Origin: Pollutimonas sp035515055
GTDB taxonomy: Bacteria > Pseudomonadota > Gammaproteobacteria > Burkholderiales > Burkholderiaceae_B
DNA length: 64,000 nucleotides
Direction of reading: 5' to 3'
Assembly: GCA_035515055.1 (NCBI GenBank)
Contig: DATJBV010000078.1
Coordinates: forward strand, 14,206 to 78,205
Within the stretch, counting starts at the first letter, position 1, and each line of letters starts with the position of its first letter. Of this stretch, positions 11,562 to 20,770 are shown piece after piece. The notes beneath the pieces are model-generated. The model ran no database searches, was not told the origin of the DNA, and worked only from the letters and a program-made list of their open reading frames with translations. A program made the position numbers and the translations under genes.

Positions 11562-12593
11562 ATGAAAATTCGCGCATTACTCGGCGCACTCGCATGTTCG
11601 GCGGCGGCACTCACCGCCGCAGCACCCGCGCAGGCCGCCGACTATAAGTCTGAATACAAGTTGTCCATTGTGGTTGGCACGGCCTTTCCATGGGGACAAG
11701 GTGCGGAAATCTGGTCCAAGCTGGTCAAGGAACGCACCGATGGGCGCATCAACATCAAGATTTATCCCGGCACATCGCTGGTCCAGGGCGACCAGACACG
11801 CGAGTTCACCGCCATTCGCCAGGGCCTGATCGACATGGCCGTGGGTTCGACCATCAATTGGTCCCCGCAGGTCAAGCAATTGAACCTGTTCTCGCTGCCT
11901 TTCCTGATGCCGGATTACGCCGCCATCGACGCGCTCATCCATGGCCAGGTAGGCAAGACAATATTCAAGGACATCGAAAAGGCCGGCGTGGTGCCGCTTG
12001 CATGGGGCGAAAACGGATATCGCCAGCTTAGCAATTCCAAACACGAAATCAAGCAGCCGGCCGATCTGAAGGGACTCAAGCTGCGAGTGGTCGGATCGCC
12101 CCTGTACATCGACACCTTCACCGCCATGGGCGCCAACCCCACGCAAATGAGCTGGGCCGACGCACAACCGGCATTGGCCAGCGGCGCCGTCGACGGGCAA
12201 GAGAACCCGCTGTCGATTTATTCCGGCGCCAAGCTGTACAACGTCGCGCAAAAATACCTGACCCTATGGAATTACGTCGCCGACCCGCTGGTGTTCGTCG
12301 TCAACAAGCAGGTATGGGAATCCTGGTCGGAAGCCGATCGGAAGATCGTGCGCGAAGCGGCGGTCGAAGCCGGCAAGCAGGAAATCGTCATTGCCCGCAA
12401 AGGCGTGACGCCGGAAGATCCATCCATGCTTAAAGAGATCGAGGGCCACGGGGTCACAGTGACCACCCTGACGCCGGAACAGCACGACGCCTTCGTCAAG
12501 GCGACGCAGCCTGTATTCGACAAGTGGAAGAAGACGGTAGGAGAAGACTTGGTGGCCCAGGCCCAGAAAGACATCGCTGCCCGCAAGAAGTAA
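11562..12593 (+). CDS. dctP: TRAP transporter substrate-binding protein (DctP), second system
   Basis: Periplasmic receptor of the second TRAP system (343 aa). It has a good ribosome site (AAAGGAGAC) and a signal peptide ending near AQA-A (residue 25). The DctP ligand arginine is Arg175 in LKLRVVGSPLYID and the block SGAVDGQENPLSIY is present. Preceded by dctQ and dctM in the same operon. Substrate unknown; a carboxylate is likely from the conserved arginine. Confidence 0.92.
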   Translation: MKIRALLGALACSAAALTAAAPAQAADYKSEYKLSIVVGTAFPWGQGAEIWSKLVKERTDGRINIKIYPGTSLVQGDQTREFTAIRQGLIDMAVGSTINWSPQVKQLNLFSLPFLMPDYAAIDALIHGQVGKTIFKDIEKAGVVPLAWGENGYRQLSNSKHEIKQPADLKGLKLRVVGSPLYIDTFTAMGANPTQMSWADAQPALASGAVDGQENPLSIYSGAKLYNVAQKYLTLWNYVADPLVFVVNKQVWESWSEADRKIVREAAVEAGKQEIVIARKGVTPEDPSMLKEIEGHGVTVTTLTPEQHDAFVKATQPVFDKWKKTVGEDLVAQAQKDIAARKK

Positions 12594-12613
12594 TCGCAGA
12601 CCGATTCCCGCCA

Positions 12614-13111
12614 CTAGGCGGGGATCTGCCGCAGGCAGTCTTCGGCCGAACCCACGACCACATGCGCGCTACACGCCAGCATCAGGTTCAGGTTCAGGCC
12701 GAAGTCTTCGACGGTATAGCCCTGCACATCCACAAAACCGCGCCCCCCCGGCGTTTTATGCACCGACACCTGGTCGACCAAAGAACGCCCCTGATCGGTA
12801 TACACCCAGACAGGCTTGTCCAGCGCCGCGGCATAGCCCACTTCGAACGCCGTGCCTGAGTCGGGCTCCGCCCCGCGAAAGGGGTTCACATTGGCCATGA
12901 CGCAATCGGCCTCGCGTATCAAGCCGATATTGGCGCGATATATCCAGCGAGCCAATTCGAAGCCCGATAAATGCCGAGGAGCCACGTTATCGAGCGGGTA
13001 TAGTCCCTCGAAGCCATATTTGGCGCAAAGCACCTTCAGTTGGGTCCCATATTGCGCGGCATCCGGACGAAACACGTCGTAGCCGGCCAGATAGATTTTC
13101 TTCAACGTCAT
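12614..13111 (-). CDS. Nucleoside 2-deoxyribosyltransferase family protein
   Basis: A 165-aa protein beginning KKIYLAGYDVFRPDA, the phosphate/base-binding opening of the nucleoside 2-deoxyribosyltransferase family. It also has the family's NVNPFRGAEPDSGTAFEVGY block, whose Asp and Glu match the catalytic acid pair (DSGTAFE). Such enzymes swap bases on deoxyribonucleosides or hydrolyse deoxynucleoside monophosphates. Placed 23 nt after amn (AMP nucleosidase) on the same strand, which suggests a shared role in nucleotide salvage. It ends convergently with dctP. Confidence 0.85.
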   Translation of the reverse strand: MTLKKIYLAGYDVFRPDAAQYGTQLKVLCAKYGFEGLYPLDNVAPRHLSGFELARWIYRANIGLIREADCVMANVNPFRGAEPDSGTAFEVGYAAALDKPVWVYTDQGRSLVDQVSVHKTPGGRGFVDVQGYTVEDFGLNLNLMLACSAHVVVGSAEDCLRQIPA

Positions 13112-13134
13112 TCCCCCGATCGTCGTGATTGCTT

Positions 13135-14634
13135 TTATTTAAATGCGGTTTCGATGAAGCTGCGCAGCTTGCGCGAATGCAGGCGTTCGCGCGGCATATC
13201 GCGCAGGTGCTCGAGCGCCCGTATGCCGATGTGCAAGTGCTGGCCGACCTGGGTGCGATAAAAGTCGCTGGCCATGCCGGGCAGCTTCAACTCCCCATGC
13301 AAGGGCTTGTCGGATACACAAAGCAAGGTGCCGTACGGCACCCGGAAGCGGAAACCGTTTGCCGCGATCGTAGCCGACTCCATGTCCAGTGCGATCGCTC
13401 GCGACTGCGACAGGCGTTGCACCGGTTCATGATGATCGCGCAGCTCCCAATTGCGGTTATCGATCGTGGCCACCGTTCCCGTGCGCATGATCTTCTTCAG
13501 TTCCCAACCCGACAGGCCGGCTACTTCGGCCACGGCCTGTTCCAGGGCGATCTGGATTTCGGCGAGCGGCGGTACCGGCACCCAAAGGGGCAAGTCGTCG
13601 TCCAGCACGTGGTCTTGGCGCACATAGCCATGTGCCAGCACGTAGTCGCCCAAGCGCTGAGTGGTGCGCAAGCCGGCACAATGGCCCAGCATCAGCCATG
13701 CCGATGGGCGCAGCACCGCCACATGATCGGTGATCGTCTTGGCGTTGGACGGCCCCACGCCGATATTGATCATCGTGATGCCCATATGCTTGTCGCGCAC
13801 CAGGTGATACGACGGCATCTGCGGAATGCGCATCAACGGCAGCCCGACCCGCTCGAGATCCGGCCCCGGATAGGTGACGATATTGCCAGGCTCCACTAGC
13901 GCGGTATAGCCTCCTTCCCCCGAGGCCAGGGACTCACGCGCCCACTGCACGAACTCTTCGACATAGAACTGGTAGTTGGTGAACAACACGAAGTTCTGGA
14001 AATGCTGGGGCGCGGTTGCCGTGTAGTGCTGAAGCCGGTGCAGCGAATAGTCCACGCGCGGGGCCGTAAAGGGCGCAAGGGGCCGCGGTTCCTCGGACCT
14101 GCCGTGCCATGTGCCGTTGACGATCGCATCGTCAGTGACGGCCAGGTCAGGCACATCGAAATGGTCGCGCAATGCGTCACCCAGCCGATCCGAGTAAACG
14201 CCTTCCACATACTGGCCGTCCGTAAACGAAAAGTGCAGCGGAATGGGCAGGTCCGATTCACCGATTTCGACGGGCACGCCATGATTCTTGATGAGCAGGC
14301 CGATTTGCTCCAGCAGATAGTCGAAATAAAGCTCTGGCTGGGTGACGGTGGTCATGTAGGCGCCGGGCTCGACCACATGGCCGTACGACAGGCGGCTATC
14401 GACTTCCTGGTAGGTATCGACCCGTATCCGTATGGCGGGGTAGTAGGCCCGCACACGCTGCTTGGCCTTGAAATCGCCCTTGGCATACAGGCTGAACTTG
14501 TCGCGAATGAACGCCGTGTTCCGGGCGTAAATTTCGACCAGGCGCTCGGTCGCCGCGCGCGCATCCATGAAACCGGCAAACGGCACGACCGGAGGCAATA
14601 GCGTGGGAGTAACGGAGTTGGATGATTCGGACAT
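13135..14634 (-). CDS. amn: AMP nucleosidase
   Basis: Hydrolyses AMP to adenine and ribose 5-phosphate, controlling the purine nucleotide pool. The start is placed at the ATG at 14634 (MSESSNSVTP), giving 499 aa, close to E. coli Amn (484 aa); the longer open frame upstream is not conserved. The C-terminal half is a phosphorylase-type fold with MLGHCAGLR, VGPSNAKTITDHVAVLRPS and the DMESATIAANGFRFRVPYGT block. The N-terminal regulatory domain includes RIRVDTYQEVDSRLSYGHV. Forms a likely two-gene unit with the downstream deoxyribosyltransferase gene. Confidence 0.93.
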   Translation of the reverse strand: MSESSNSVTPTLLPPVVPFAGFMDARAATERLVEIYARNTAFIRDKFSLYAKGDFKAKQRVRAYYPAIRIRVDTYQEVDSRLSYGHVVEPGAYMTTVTQPELYFDYLLEQIGLLIKNHGVPVEIGESDLPIPLHFSFTDGQYVEGVYSDRLGDALRDHFDVPDLAVTDDAIVNGTWHGRSEEPRPLAPFTAPRVDYSLHRLQHYTATAPQHFQNFVLFTNYQFYVEEFVQWARESLASGEGGYTALVEPGNIVTYPGPDLERVGLPLMRIPQMPSYHLVRDKHMGITMINIGVGPSNAKTITDHVAVLRPSAWLMLGHCAGLRTTQRLGDYVLAHGYVRQDHVLDDDLPLWVPVPPLAEIQIALEQAVAEVAGLSGWELKKIMRTGTVATIDNRNWELRDHHEPVQRLSQSRAIALDMESATIAANGFRFRVPYGTLLCVSDKPLHGELKLPGMASDFYRTQVGQHLHIGIRALEHLRDMPRERLHSRKLRSFIETAFK

Positions 14635-14766
14635 AAGACGCCACCACACAAAAAGGACAGTATAGGAACGTACTATGACACTATATGCGCATTTGCACGC
14701 CCGTCCCGCGCGCGGCAATTTTTTGCTTTAATACACGCCACACCTACTTGCCTGCCAGGATACGTT

Positions 14767-15705
14767 TTGAGCGTCATCGTCAACGCCGTCTTTCCCCTAT
14801 TCGGGCTTATCCTGATCGGCTACTTGAGCGGCCGGAAGCGCCTGTTGGGTCCGGGGGCCGTCGATAGCCTGAACAAATTCGTGGTCTGGATGGCGCTGCC
14901 CGCGCTGCTGTTTCAGTCCATGGCGGAAATTACATGGGAAGAGATCAACCAGCCCGGCTACATGGCGGCCTCCATTCTTTCCATCGCCGTTGTCTTTCTT
15001 GCGTCCTACATGCTGGACCGCCGCCGCAAAGGCCGCCTGGCCGACGCCAGCATCGAAGGACTCGCGGCCTCGTACTCGAATTCCGGCTTCATGGGCATTC
15101 CGCTGTGCCTGATGGTGTTCGGCCAGGCAAGCCTGCCTGCCGTCATTATCGCCATGCTGCTTACCGCCTGCGCCCTCTTCGCGTTTTCCATCGTGCTTAT
15201 CGAGATCGACTTGCAACGCTCGCAAAGCCTGTGGACCACATCCCGCAAGGTTGGGGCGTCGCTCCTGCGCAATCCGCTGGTTGCCGCCCCCGCCCTTGGC
15301 CTGATCGTCGCGGCCTCGCCGCTACCCTTGCCATATGCCGTGCTGGAATTCACGACCTTGCTGGGCGCCGCCGCCAGTCCGTGCGCACTCGTCACCATTG
15401 GGCTTTTCCTTTCGCAGGGCCAGGCCACAGAGCACCATGGCGCCGTGTGGCGCATCGTGTCGCTCAAGCTGGTGTTGCAGCCGCTGGTCATGTTCGTTTT
15501 GGTGACTTACGTATTCGACATGCCGCCCTTGTGGGCCAGCACGGCCATCTTGCTGGCCGCCCTTCCGGTCGGCACGGGGCCGTTCATGCTGGCCAAACTG
15601 TACGAGCGCGAACCCGCGGTCACGTCGCGCGCCATCCTGATCTCGACCGTCCTGTCCATGGCAACGGTGTCGATCCTGGTGGCATGGCTTACTCCCACGG
15701 CTTAG
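14767..15705 (+). CDS. AEC-family (auxin efflux carrier) transporter
   Basis: Inner-membrane transporter of 312 aa with about 8-10 hydrophobic segments and internal two-fold symmetry. Features of the AEC family include the opening VNAVFPLFGLILIGYLSG, FVVWMALPALLF, and SYSNSGFMGIPL in the middle. The start is a TTG at 14767 with AGGA 7 nt upstream. Divergent from amn across 132 nt that must hold both promoters. Bacterial members are often malate, malonate or other anion exporters; substrate is not deducible. Confidence 0.88.
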   Translation: MSVIVNAVFPLFGLILIGYLSGRKRLLGPGAVDSLNKFVVWMALPALLFQSMAEITWEEINQPGYMAASILSIAVVFLASYMLDRRRKGRLADASIEGLAASYSNSGFMGIPLCLMVFGQASLPAVIIAMLLTACALFAFSIVLIEIDLQRSQSLWTTSRKVGASLLRNPLVAAPALGLIVAASPLPLPYAVLEFTTLLGAAASPCALVTIGLFLSQGQATEHHGAVWRIVSLKLVLQPLVMFVLVTYVFDMPPLWASTAILLAALPVGTGPFMLAKLYEREPAVTSRAILISTVLSMATVSILVAWLTPTA

Positions 15706-15748
15706 GCCGGCTGGCTCTTATTGGAATGATCCGCCGGCAAGCCGTTAC

Positions 15749-16036
15749 TTAGGCTAATTGGTCCATGAATAACGCCAGGGCCACATCGCGCTCGGTGACG
15801 CCCTTGGCATCGTGGGTGGTCAACGTTACGCTTAGCCGGTTATAGACATTCATCCATTCAGGATGGTGATCCAGCTTCTCGGCCTGCATCGCGACGCGCG
15901 TCATGAACCCGAACGCCTCGTTGAAGTTCTTGAACATGAAGGTCTTGTGGATGGCGTCGCGGCCCTCAGTGGCTGACCAGCCCTCCAGCAGCAGCAGGGC
16001 CGATGGAGCACCTATCAGTTTCAATTCGCTTTTCAT
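15749..16036 (-). CDS. phhB: Pterin-4a-carbinolamine dehydratase
   Basis: Dehydrates 4a-hydroxytetrahydrobiopterin, recycling the pterin cofactor of aromatic hydroxylases. The start is the ATG at 16036, with AGGA 8 nt upstream; 95 aa is the usual size. The signature KLDHHPEWMNVYNRLSVTL carries the catalytic histidine pair followed by conserved Pro-Glu-Trp. No phenylalanine hydroxylase gene is nearby. Divergent from glcB. Confidence 0.93.
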   Translation of the reverse strand: MKSELKLIGAPSALLLLEGWSATEGRDAIHKTFMFKNFNEAFGFMTRVAMQAEKLDHHPEWMNVYNRLSVTLTTHDAKGVTERDVALALFMDQLA

Positions 16037-16166
16037 GATGCTGTCCTTTGTCGTGGATAGGTCGTGAACACGGAATGTACCCAATGAGGCGGCGGCCAAG
16101 AACGAGCCGATACTAAAAGTACCTAGTCCTGTGACTTTGGGTGAGGTTGAGTCCAGTTACGCTACA

Positions 16167-16179
16167 GTCCATAATGGAC
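16167..16179. promoter_or_regulatory. 13-bp palindrome in the phhB-glcB divergent region
   Basis: GTCCAT-A-ATGGAC is a perfect palindrome about 120 nt upstream of glcB in a 261-nt divergent intergenic region. It could be an operator for a regulator of glyoxylate use, but no regulator gene is adjacent and a chance match cannot be excluded. Confidence 0.25.
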
Positions 16180-16297
16180 GGGCGCCCCTGATGTAAGTCT
16201 ACTCGCTCCACATTACAACGCCTATACATGTCTCGGACATGCCTGCGGGAGCGTGCGCATTCGATTTTTCGCCACCCCTCTGTTTAAGGATTTTGCC

Positions 16298-18457
16298 ATG
16301 ACCGTAAGAACCGTCTGCAAGCGGCTGCACGTAGCCACTGTGCTTCATCAATTCGTCGAACAGGAAGCGCTCGTGGGCACCGGTGTGGCGCCGGATGCAT
16401 TCTGGGCAGGCCTGGACCAGCTCGTCCACGACCTGTCGCCCAAGAATCGCGAATTGCTGGCCGAGCGCGACCGTCTGCAGGCCGAGATCGACGGCTGGCA
16501 CCGCAAGAACAAAGGCGCCGTCAACGATGCCGCGGCCTATCAAGCGTTCCTGCGCGAGATCGGCTACCTGCAAGATGCGCCCGCGACAGTCCAGGTCAAG
16601 ACCAGCAACATCGATACCGAAATCACCCAACAGGCCGGTCCACAGCTAGTCGTACCCATCACCAATGCGCGCTACGCCCTGAATGCCGCGAACGCCCGCT
16701 GGGGCAGCCTGTACGATGCCTTGTATGGCACCGATGCAATTCCCGAAGACGGCGGCGCCACGCGCGCGGGCGGCTATAACCCGGCGCGCGGCACAAAAGT
16801 CATTGCCTTCGCAAGAGATTTCCTGGATCAAAGCATACCGTTGGCCCAGGGTTCGCACTCCGACGCCAAGGCCTATGCCGTGCACAACGGGGGCCTGGCC
16901 GTCACACTGGAAAACGGCACACAAACCACGCTGGCTCAAACGGCATCGTTTCTTGGCCATCGCGGCGACGCCGCCGCCCCGCAAGCGCTGGTGTTCAAGC
17001 ATAACGGCCTGCACTTCGAAATCCAGATCGACAAGTCGCACCCCATTGGCGCGCAAGATAACGCAGGCATCAAAGACATCCTCATGGAAGCCGCACTGAC
17101 CACCATCATGGACTGCGAAGACTCCATCGCCGCCGTCGATGCGGACGACAAGGTCCTGGCCTACCGCAATTGGCTGGGCCTGATGGACGGCACGCTGGCG
17201 GAAGAGGTCGAAAAGGGCGGCAAGTCATTCATGCGCAAGCTCAACCCGGATCGCGAATACATCGACCTGAACGGCCAGACACAACGCCTGCATGCCCGTT
17301 CGCTAATGTTCATACGTAACGTTGGCCACCTTATGACCAACCCGGCCATACTGGACGAAAACGGCCAGGAAGTGCCTGAAGGTATCCTCGACGCCGTCTT
17401 CACCTCGCTTGTGGCCATGCACGACCTGAAGGCGCGCGGCAATTCCCGCAGCGGTTCCATTTATATCGTCAAGCCGAAGATGCACGGGCCGGCCGAAGTG
17501 GCCTTCGCGTGCGAACTCTTTGCCCGCACGGAAGCCTTGCTAGGACTTGAACCCAATACCATCAAGATGGGCATCATGGACGAAGAGCGCCGCACCAGCA
17601 CAAACCTAAAAGCCTGCATCGCCCAGGCGGCGCGGCGGGTGGCCTTCATCAACACCGGGTTCCTGGATCGCACCGGCGATGAAATGCATACTTCCATGGA
17701 AGCAGGCGCCATGGTGCGCAAGGGCGACATGAAGCGCAGCGTGTGGATCGACGCCTACGAACGCAACAACGTCCAGGTGGGTCTGGAATGCGGCTTGCGC
17801 GGCCAGGCACAGATTGGCAAGGGCATGTGGGCCATGCCCGACCTCATGGCCGATATGCTGGTTCAAAAAATCGGCCATCTCAAGGCCGGCGGCAATACCG
17901 CGTGGGTGCCCTCGCCGACCGCGGCCACTCTGCATGCCTTGCACTACCACCAGGTCGACGTGCAGGAAATCCAGCGCGGCATGGAAGGCAAATCCGAACC
18001 CCTGCTGGACAAGATCCTGACCATACCGGTCGCCCCCGATACCAACTGGTCCGCCGCCGAAATACAGGAAGAGCTCGACAACAATGCCCAAGGCATCCTG
18101 GGTTACGTCGTGCGTTGGATCGATCAGGGCATAGGGTGCTCGAAAGTACCCGACATCCACAACGTGGGCCTGATGGAAGACCGAGCCACCCTGCGTATTT
18201 CCAGCCAGCACATGGCAAACTGGCTGTATCACGGCGTTGTCAGCAAAGAGCAAATTACCGAAACCATGCAGCGCATGGCGGCGGTCGTCGACGCCCAGAA
18301 CGCGGGAGACCCGTTGTACCGGCCCATGGCAGGCAACTTCAATATGTCGGCGGCGTATCAGGCTGCGTGCGATCTGGTATTCAAGGGCCGCGAACAGCCG
18401 AATGGCTATACCGAACCGTTACTGCACAAGTGGCGTCAGACGGTGAAAGCGGCATAA
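16298..18457 (+). CDS. glcB: Malate synthase G
   Basis: Condenses glyoxylate with acetyl-CoA to malate; the G isoform usually serves glycolate/glyoxylate growth. The protein is 719 aa from the ATG at 16298 (AAGGA upstream), close to the 723 aa of E. coli GlcB; a longer frame to 16253 is not conserved. Characteristic blocks are TTIMDCEDSIAAVDADDK, VKPKMHGPAEVAFACELF, IKMGIMDEERRTSTNLKACI and DRTGDEMHTSMEAG. Monocistronic: divergent from phhB and closed by a strong terminator. Confidence 0.96.
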   Translation: MTVRTVCKRLHVATVLHQFVEQEALVGTGVAPDAFWAGLDQLVHDLSPKNRELLAERDRLQAEIDGWHRKNKGAVNDAAAYQAFLREIGYLQDAPATVQVKTSNIDTEITQQAGPQLVVPITNARYALNAANARWGSLYDALYGTDAIPEDGGATRAGGYNPARGTKVIAFARDFLDQSIPLAQGSHSDAKAYAVHNGGLAVTLENGTQTTLAQTASFLGHRGDAAAPQALVFKHNGLHFEIQIDKSHPIGAQDNAGIKDILMEAALTTIMDCEDSIAAVDADDKVLAYRNWLGLMDGTLAEEVEKGGKSFMRKLNPDREYIDLNGQTQRLHARSLMFIRNVGHLMTNPAILDENGQEVPEGILDAVFTSLVAMHDLKARGNSRSGSIYIVKPKMHGPAEVAFACELFARTEALLGLEPNTIKMGIMDEERRTSTNLKACIAQAARRVAFINTGFLDRTGDEMHTSMEAGAMVRKGDMKRSVWIDAYERNNVQVGLECGLRGQAQIGKGMWAMPDLMADMLVQKIGHLKAGGNTAWVPSPTAATLHALHYHQVDVQEIQRGMEGKSEPLLDKILTIPVAPDTNWSAAEIQEELDNNAQGILGYVVRWIDQGIGCSKVPDIHNVGLMEDRATLRISSQHMANWLYHGVVSKEQITETMQRMAAVVDAQNAGDPLYRPMAGNFNMSAAYQAACDLVFKGREQPNGYTEPLLHKWRQTVKAA

Positions 18458-18477
18458 CGTTCGGGGTATTGCACGAT

Positions 18478-18520
18478 GCGCGGGGCGATAAGAATCCATT
18501 CTTGTCGCCCCGCGCGTTTT
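18478..18520 (+). terminator. Intrinsic terminator after glcB
   Basis: Arms 18478-18495 and 18498-18515 pair over up to 18 positions with one U-G wobble, and GTTTT follows. It lies 20 nt after the glcB stop and touches the end of the convergent aminotransferase gene, so it may stop both transcripts. Confidence 0.85.
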
Positions 18521-19709
18521 AGCCGCGCACGGCGCGGATAACATCGTCCAGGCGCGACAGCATCAGGTCGATGTCTTCCGCCGTCACATTCAACGCAGGC
18601 ATGAAGCGCAGCAGGTTCGGCCTGGGCGCGTTAAGCAGCATGCCTTCGCCGGGCCAGTCGCGTGCGGCGTCGACAATGGCGCCACCGTCGTCCCGGTCCA
18701 GCAGCAAGGCGCGCAGCAGGCCATCGCCGCGCTCGCCCTTCATGCCCCAACGCGCCGACAAGGCAAGCAAGCCCTCCGACAATTGGGCGGCTCGTGCATT
18801 GACCGACTCGAGGAAGCCGGGCGCCATCAAGGCATCGAACACGGCCACGCCTGCCGCCGTCATGAGCGGATTGCCGTTATACGTTCCGCCCTGATCGCCA
18901 TGTTCGAAGCAGGCCACCGCTTCGCGCGCGCACATGGCGGCCAGCGGCACGCCGCCGCCTATACCCTTGCCCAGCGTCATGATATCGGGCGTGACGCCCG
19001 ACAACTCGTAGGCAAAGAGCTTGCCGCAGCGGCCCATGCCGGTTTGCACCTCGTCGACAATCAGCAGCAGGCCGTTATCGTCCGCCAGGCGGCGCAGGCC
19101 CGTCATGAAATCCCGGGTTGCCGGAATGACGCCGGCTTCACCCTGCACCGGCTCCAGCATGATAGCCACCGTCTTCTCGTCGATGAGGGCGCGCACGGAC
19201 TCCAGGTCGTTGAGTTCGGCCTTGGGAAACCCGTCGACCTGCGGCGCGAACAAGGTGTCCCAACCGGGCTTGCCCGATGCCGACATGGTGGCCAGCGTGC
19301 GGCCATGAAAACTGTGGCCGAAGGTGATGATCTTGAATGCGCCTTTGCGATGCAGCCGACCCCATTTGCGCGCGAGCTTGATCGCGCCTTCGTTCGCTTC
19401 AGCGCCGCTATTGGCAAAAAACACGCGGTCGAAGCACGACGCCCCCGTCAGACGCTTGGCGAGTTCCATGGAGGGCACGTTGTAGAAGGCTGGCGACGGA
19501 TTGATCAGGCGACCCGCCTGCTCATTGATTGCCGCAACGACCGCTGGCGGACAATGGCCCAGGCTGTTGACCGCCCAGCCCTGCACAAAGTCCAAATAGC
19601 GCTTGCCCGTGTGATCTTCCAGCCACGAGCCTTCGCCGCGCACAAACACGAGCTCCGGGCGCTTGGTGATTTCCATAAGCGCACTTACGCCCGACCGATC
19701 AAATTCCAT
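18519..19709 (-). CDS. argD: Class III aminotransferase, acetylornithine aminotransferase (ArgD)-like
   Basis: PLP enzyme of 396 aa. The PLP-binding lysine lies in TLGKGIGGGVPLAAM; the phosphate/ring-binding blocks SGAEANEGAIKLARKWG and DEVQTGMGRCGKLFAYE are present. This pattern fits N-acetylornithine (or succinyldiaminopimelate) aminotransferase of arginine/lysine biosynthesis. The start is the ATG at 19709 (MEFDRSGVSALMEI), with AAGGAAG 6 nt upstream. Other class III members such as 4-aminobutyrate aminotransferase are less likely given the length and the GWAVNSLGHCPPAVV block. Confidence 0.82.
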   Translation of the reverse strand: MEFDRSGVSALMEITKRPELVFVRGEGSWLEDHTGKRYLDFVQGWAVNSLGHCPPAVVAAINEQAGRLINPSPAFYNVPSMELAKRLTGASCFDRVFFANSGAEANEGAIKLARKWGRLHRKGAFKIITFGHSFHGRTLATMSASGKPGWDTLFAPQVDGFPKAELNDLESVRALIDEKTVAIMLEPVQGEAGVIPATRDFMTGLRRLADDNGLLLIVDEVQTGMGRCGKLFAYELSGVTPDIMTLGKGIGGGVPLAAMCAREAVACFEHGDQGGTYNGNPLMTAAGVAVFDALMAPGFLESVNARAAQLSEGLLALSARWGMKGERGDGLLRALLLDRDDGGAIVDAARDWPGEGMLLNAPRPNLLRFMPALNVTAEDIDLMLSRLDDVIRAVRG

Positions 19710-19775
19710 GTTGGCTTCCTTCATTTAGAACGAAAAGAAAAGGTAATCGCAGCAATTCTCTGCAAGGCTCAAAGT

Positions 19776-20672
19776 TTAACGCAGCGCTTTCGCGGGCTTG
19801 CGGACTATTTGCCACAACTCGCGCCCGAAGACATTCAGTACCAGCCCGAACAAGACCACTACACCCCCTAGCCATTGAACAATGGACAGGAGTTCGCCCA
19901 GAAACCATGCGGAAGAAACCAGGCCAATGACCGGCACGAGCAGACTGAGCGGCGCCACTTTGCTTGCAGGGTGGCGGCTTAACAAGCGGCCCCACAAGAC
20001 ATAGCCGATCACGGTAGCCACCACCGCCAGGTAAAAAACGGCCAGGATACCGACGTAGCTGATATTTGCCAGGCTATCCTTCATTAGTTGTGGCCCTTCG
20101 AATATCCACGACAAGGCCAGAAACGGCAGCGGCGGGACAAGCGCGCCCCAGATGACCAGGCCGACCATGTCGATCTTTCCGGCGCCCTTGATGACGATAT
20201 TGCCCGAGGCCCAACTGAGGGCGGCCATCAGGGTCAGAGCCAAACCGATTAACGGCACAGCCGCCGACCCCGTGCCCTGGCCAACCAGCACCAGCCCGGC
20301 GATGGCGACCGACATGCCAAGCATTTGCTGCGGATGCACGCGCTCGCGCAGGAAGACGGCTGCGATCAATATCGTGAAAAACGCCTGCGATTGCAGAACC
20401 AGCGATGCCAGGCCGGCGGGCATGCCGACGTACATGGCGGTGAAGAGGAAGGAAAATTGGCCCACGCTAATCGTGAGCCCATACAACACAATGATGCGCC
20501 ACGGCAGGTCCGGCCGCTTGACGAAAAACACGGCCGGGACAGCCACAAGAATGAAACGCAGGGCGCCGAGCAGCAAAGGCGGAATTTCGCTAAGGCCCTG
20601 CTTGATGACGACAAAATTGAGGCCCCACGCCACAATGACGACCAATGCAGCCAGCCAGTCTTTCAGTGGCAT
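19776..20672 (-). CDS. eamA: EamA/DMT-family exporter
   Basis: Ten-helix drug/metabolite transporter, 298 aa from the ATG at 20672, nearly the length of E. coli EamA (299 aa). The opening WLAALVVIVAWGLNFVVIKQG and the GVLYG-type mid region fit O-acetylserine/cysteine exporters of the EamA type, but family members vary widely in substrate. Divergent from the MOSC gene. Confidence 0.75.
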   Translation of the reverse strand: MPLKDWLAALVVIVAWGLNFVVIKQGLSEIPPLLLGALRFILVAVPAVFFVKRPDLPWRIIVLYGLTISVGQFSFLFTAMYVGMPAGLASLVLQSQAFFTILIAAVFLRERVHPQQMLGMSVAIAGLVLVGQGTGSAAVPLIGLALTLMAALSWASGNIVIKGAGKIDMVGLVIWGALVPPLPFLALSWIFEGPQLMKDSLANISYVGILAVFYLAVVATVIGYVLWGRLLSRHPASKVAPLSLLVPVIGLVSSAWFLGELLSIVQWLGGVVVLFGLVLNVFGRELWQIVRKPAKALR

Positions 20673-20770
20673 GTTGTTTTCCCTCTTTCCGTCAAGATTC
20701 CGCAAGCGCTATTATGCGCTTCAACTTCTTTTGCCGGCTTCGTCCTCCAGCTCATGTTGCCTCCATTCCC

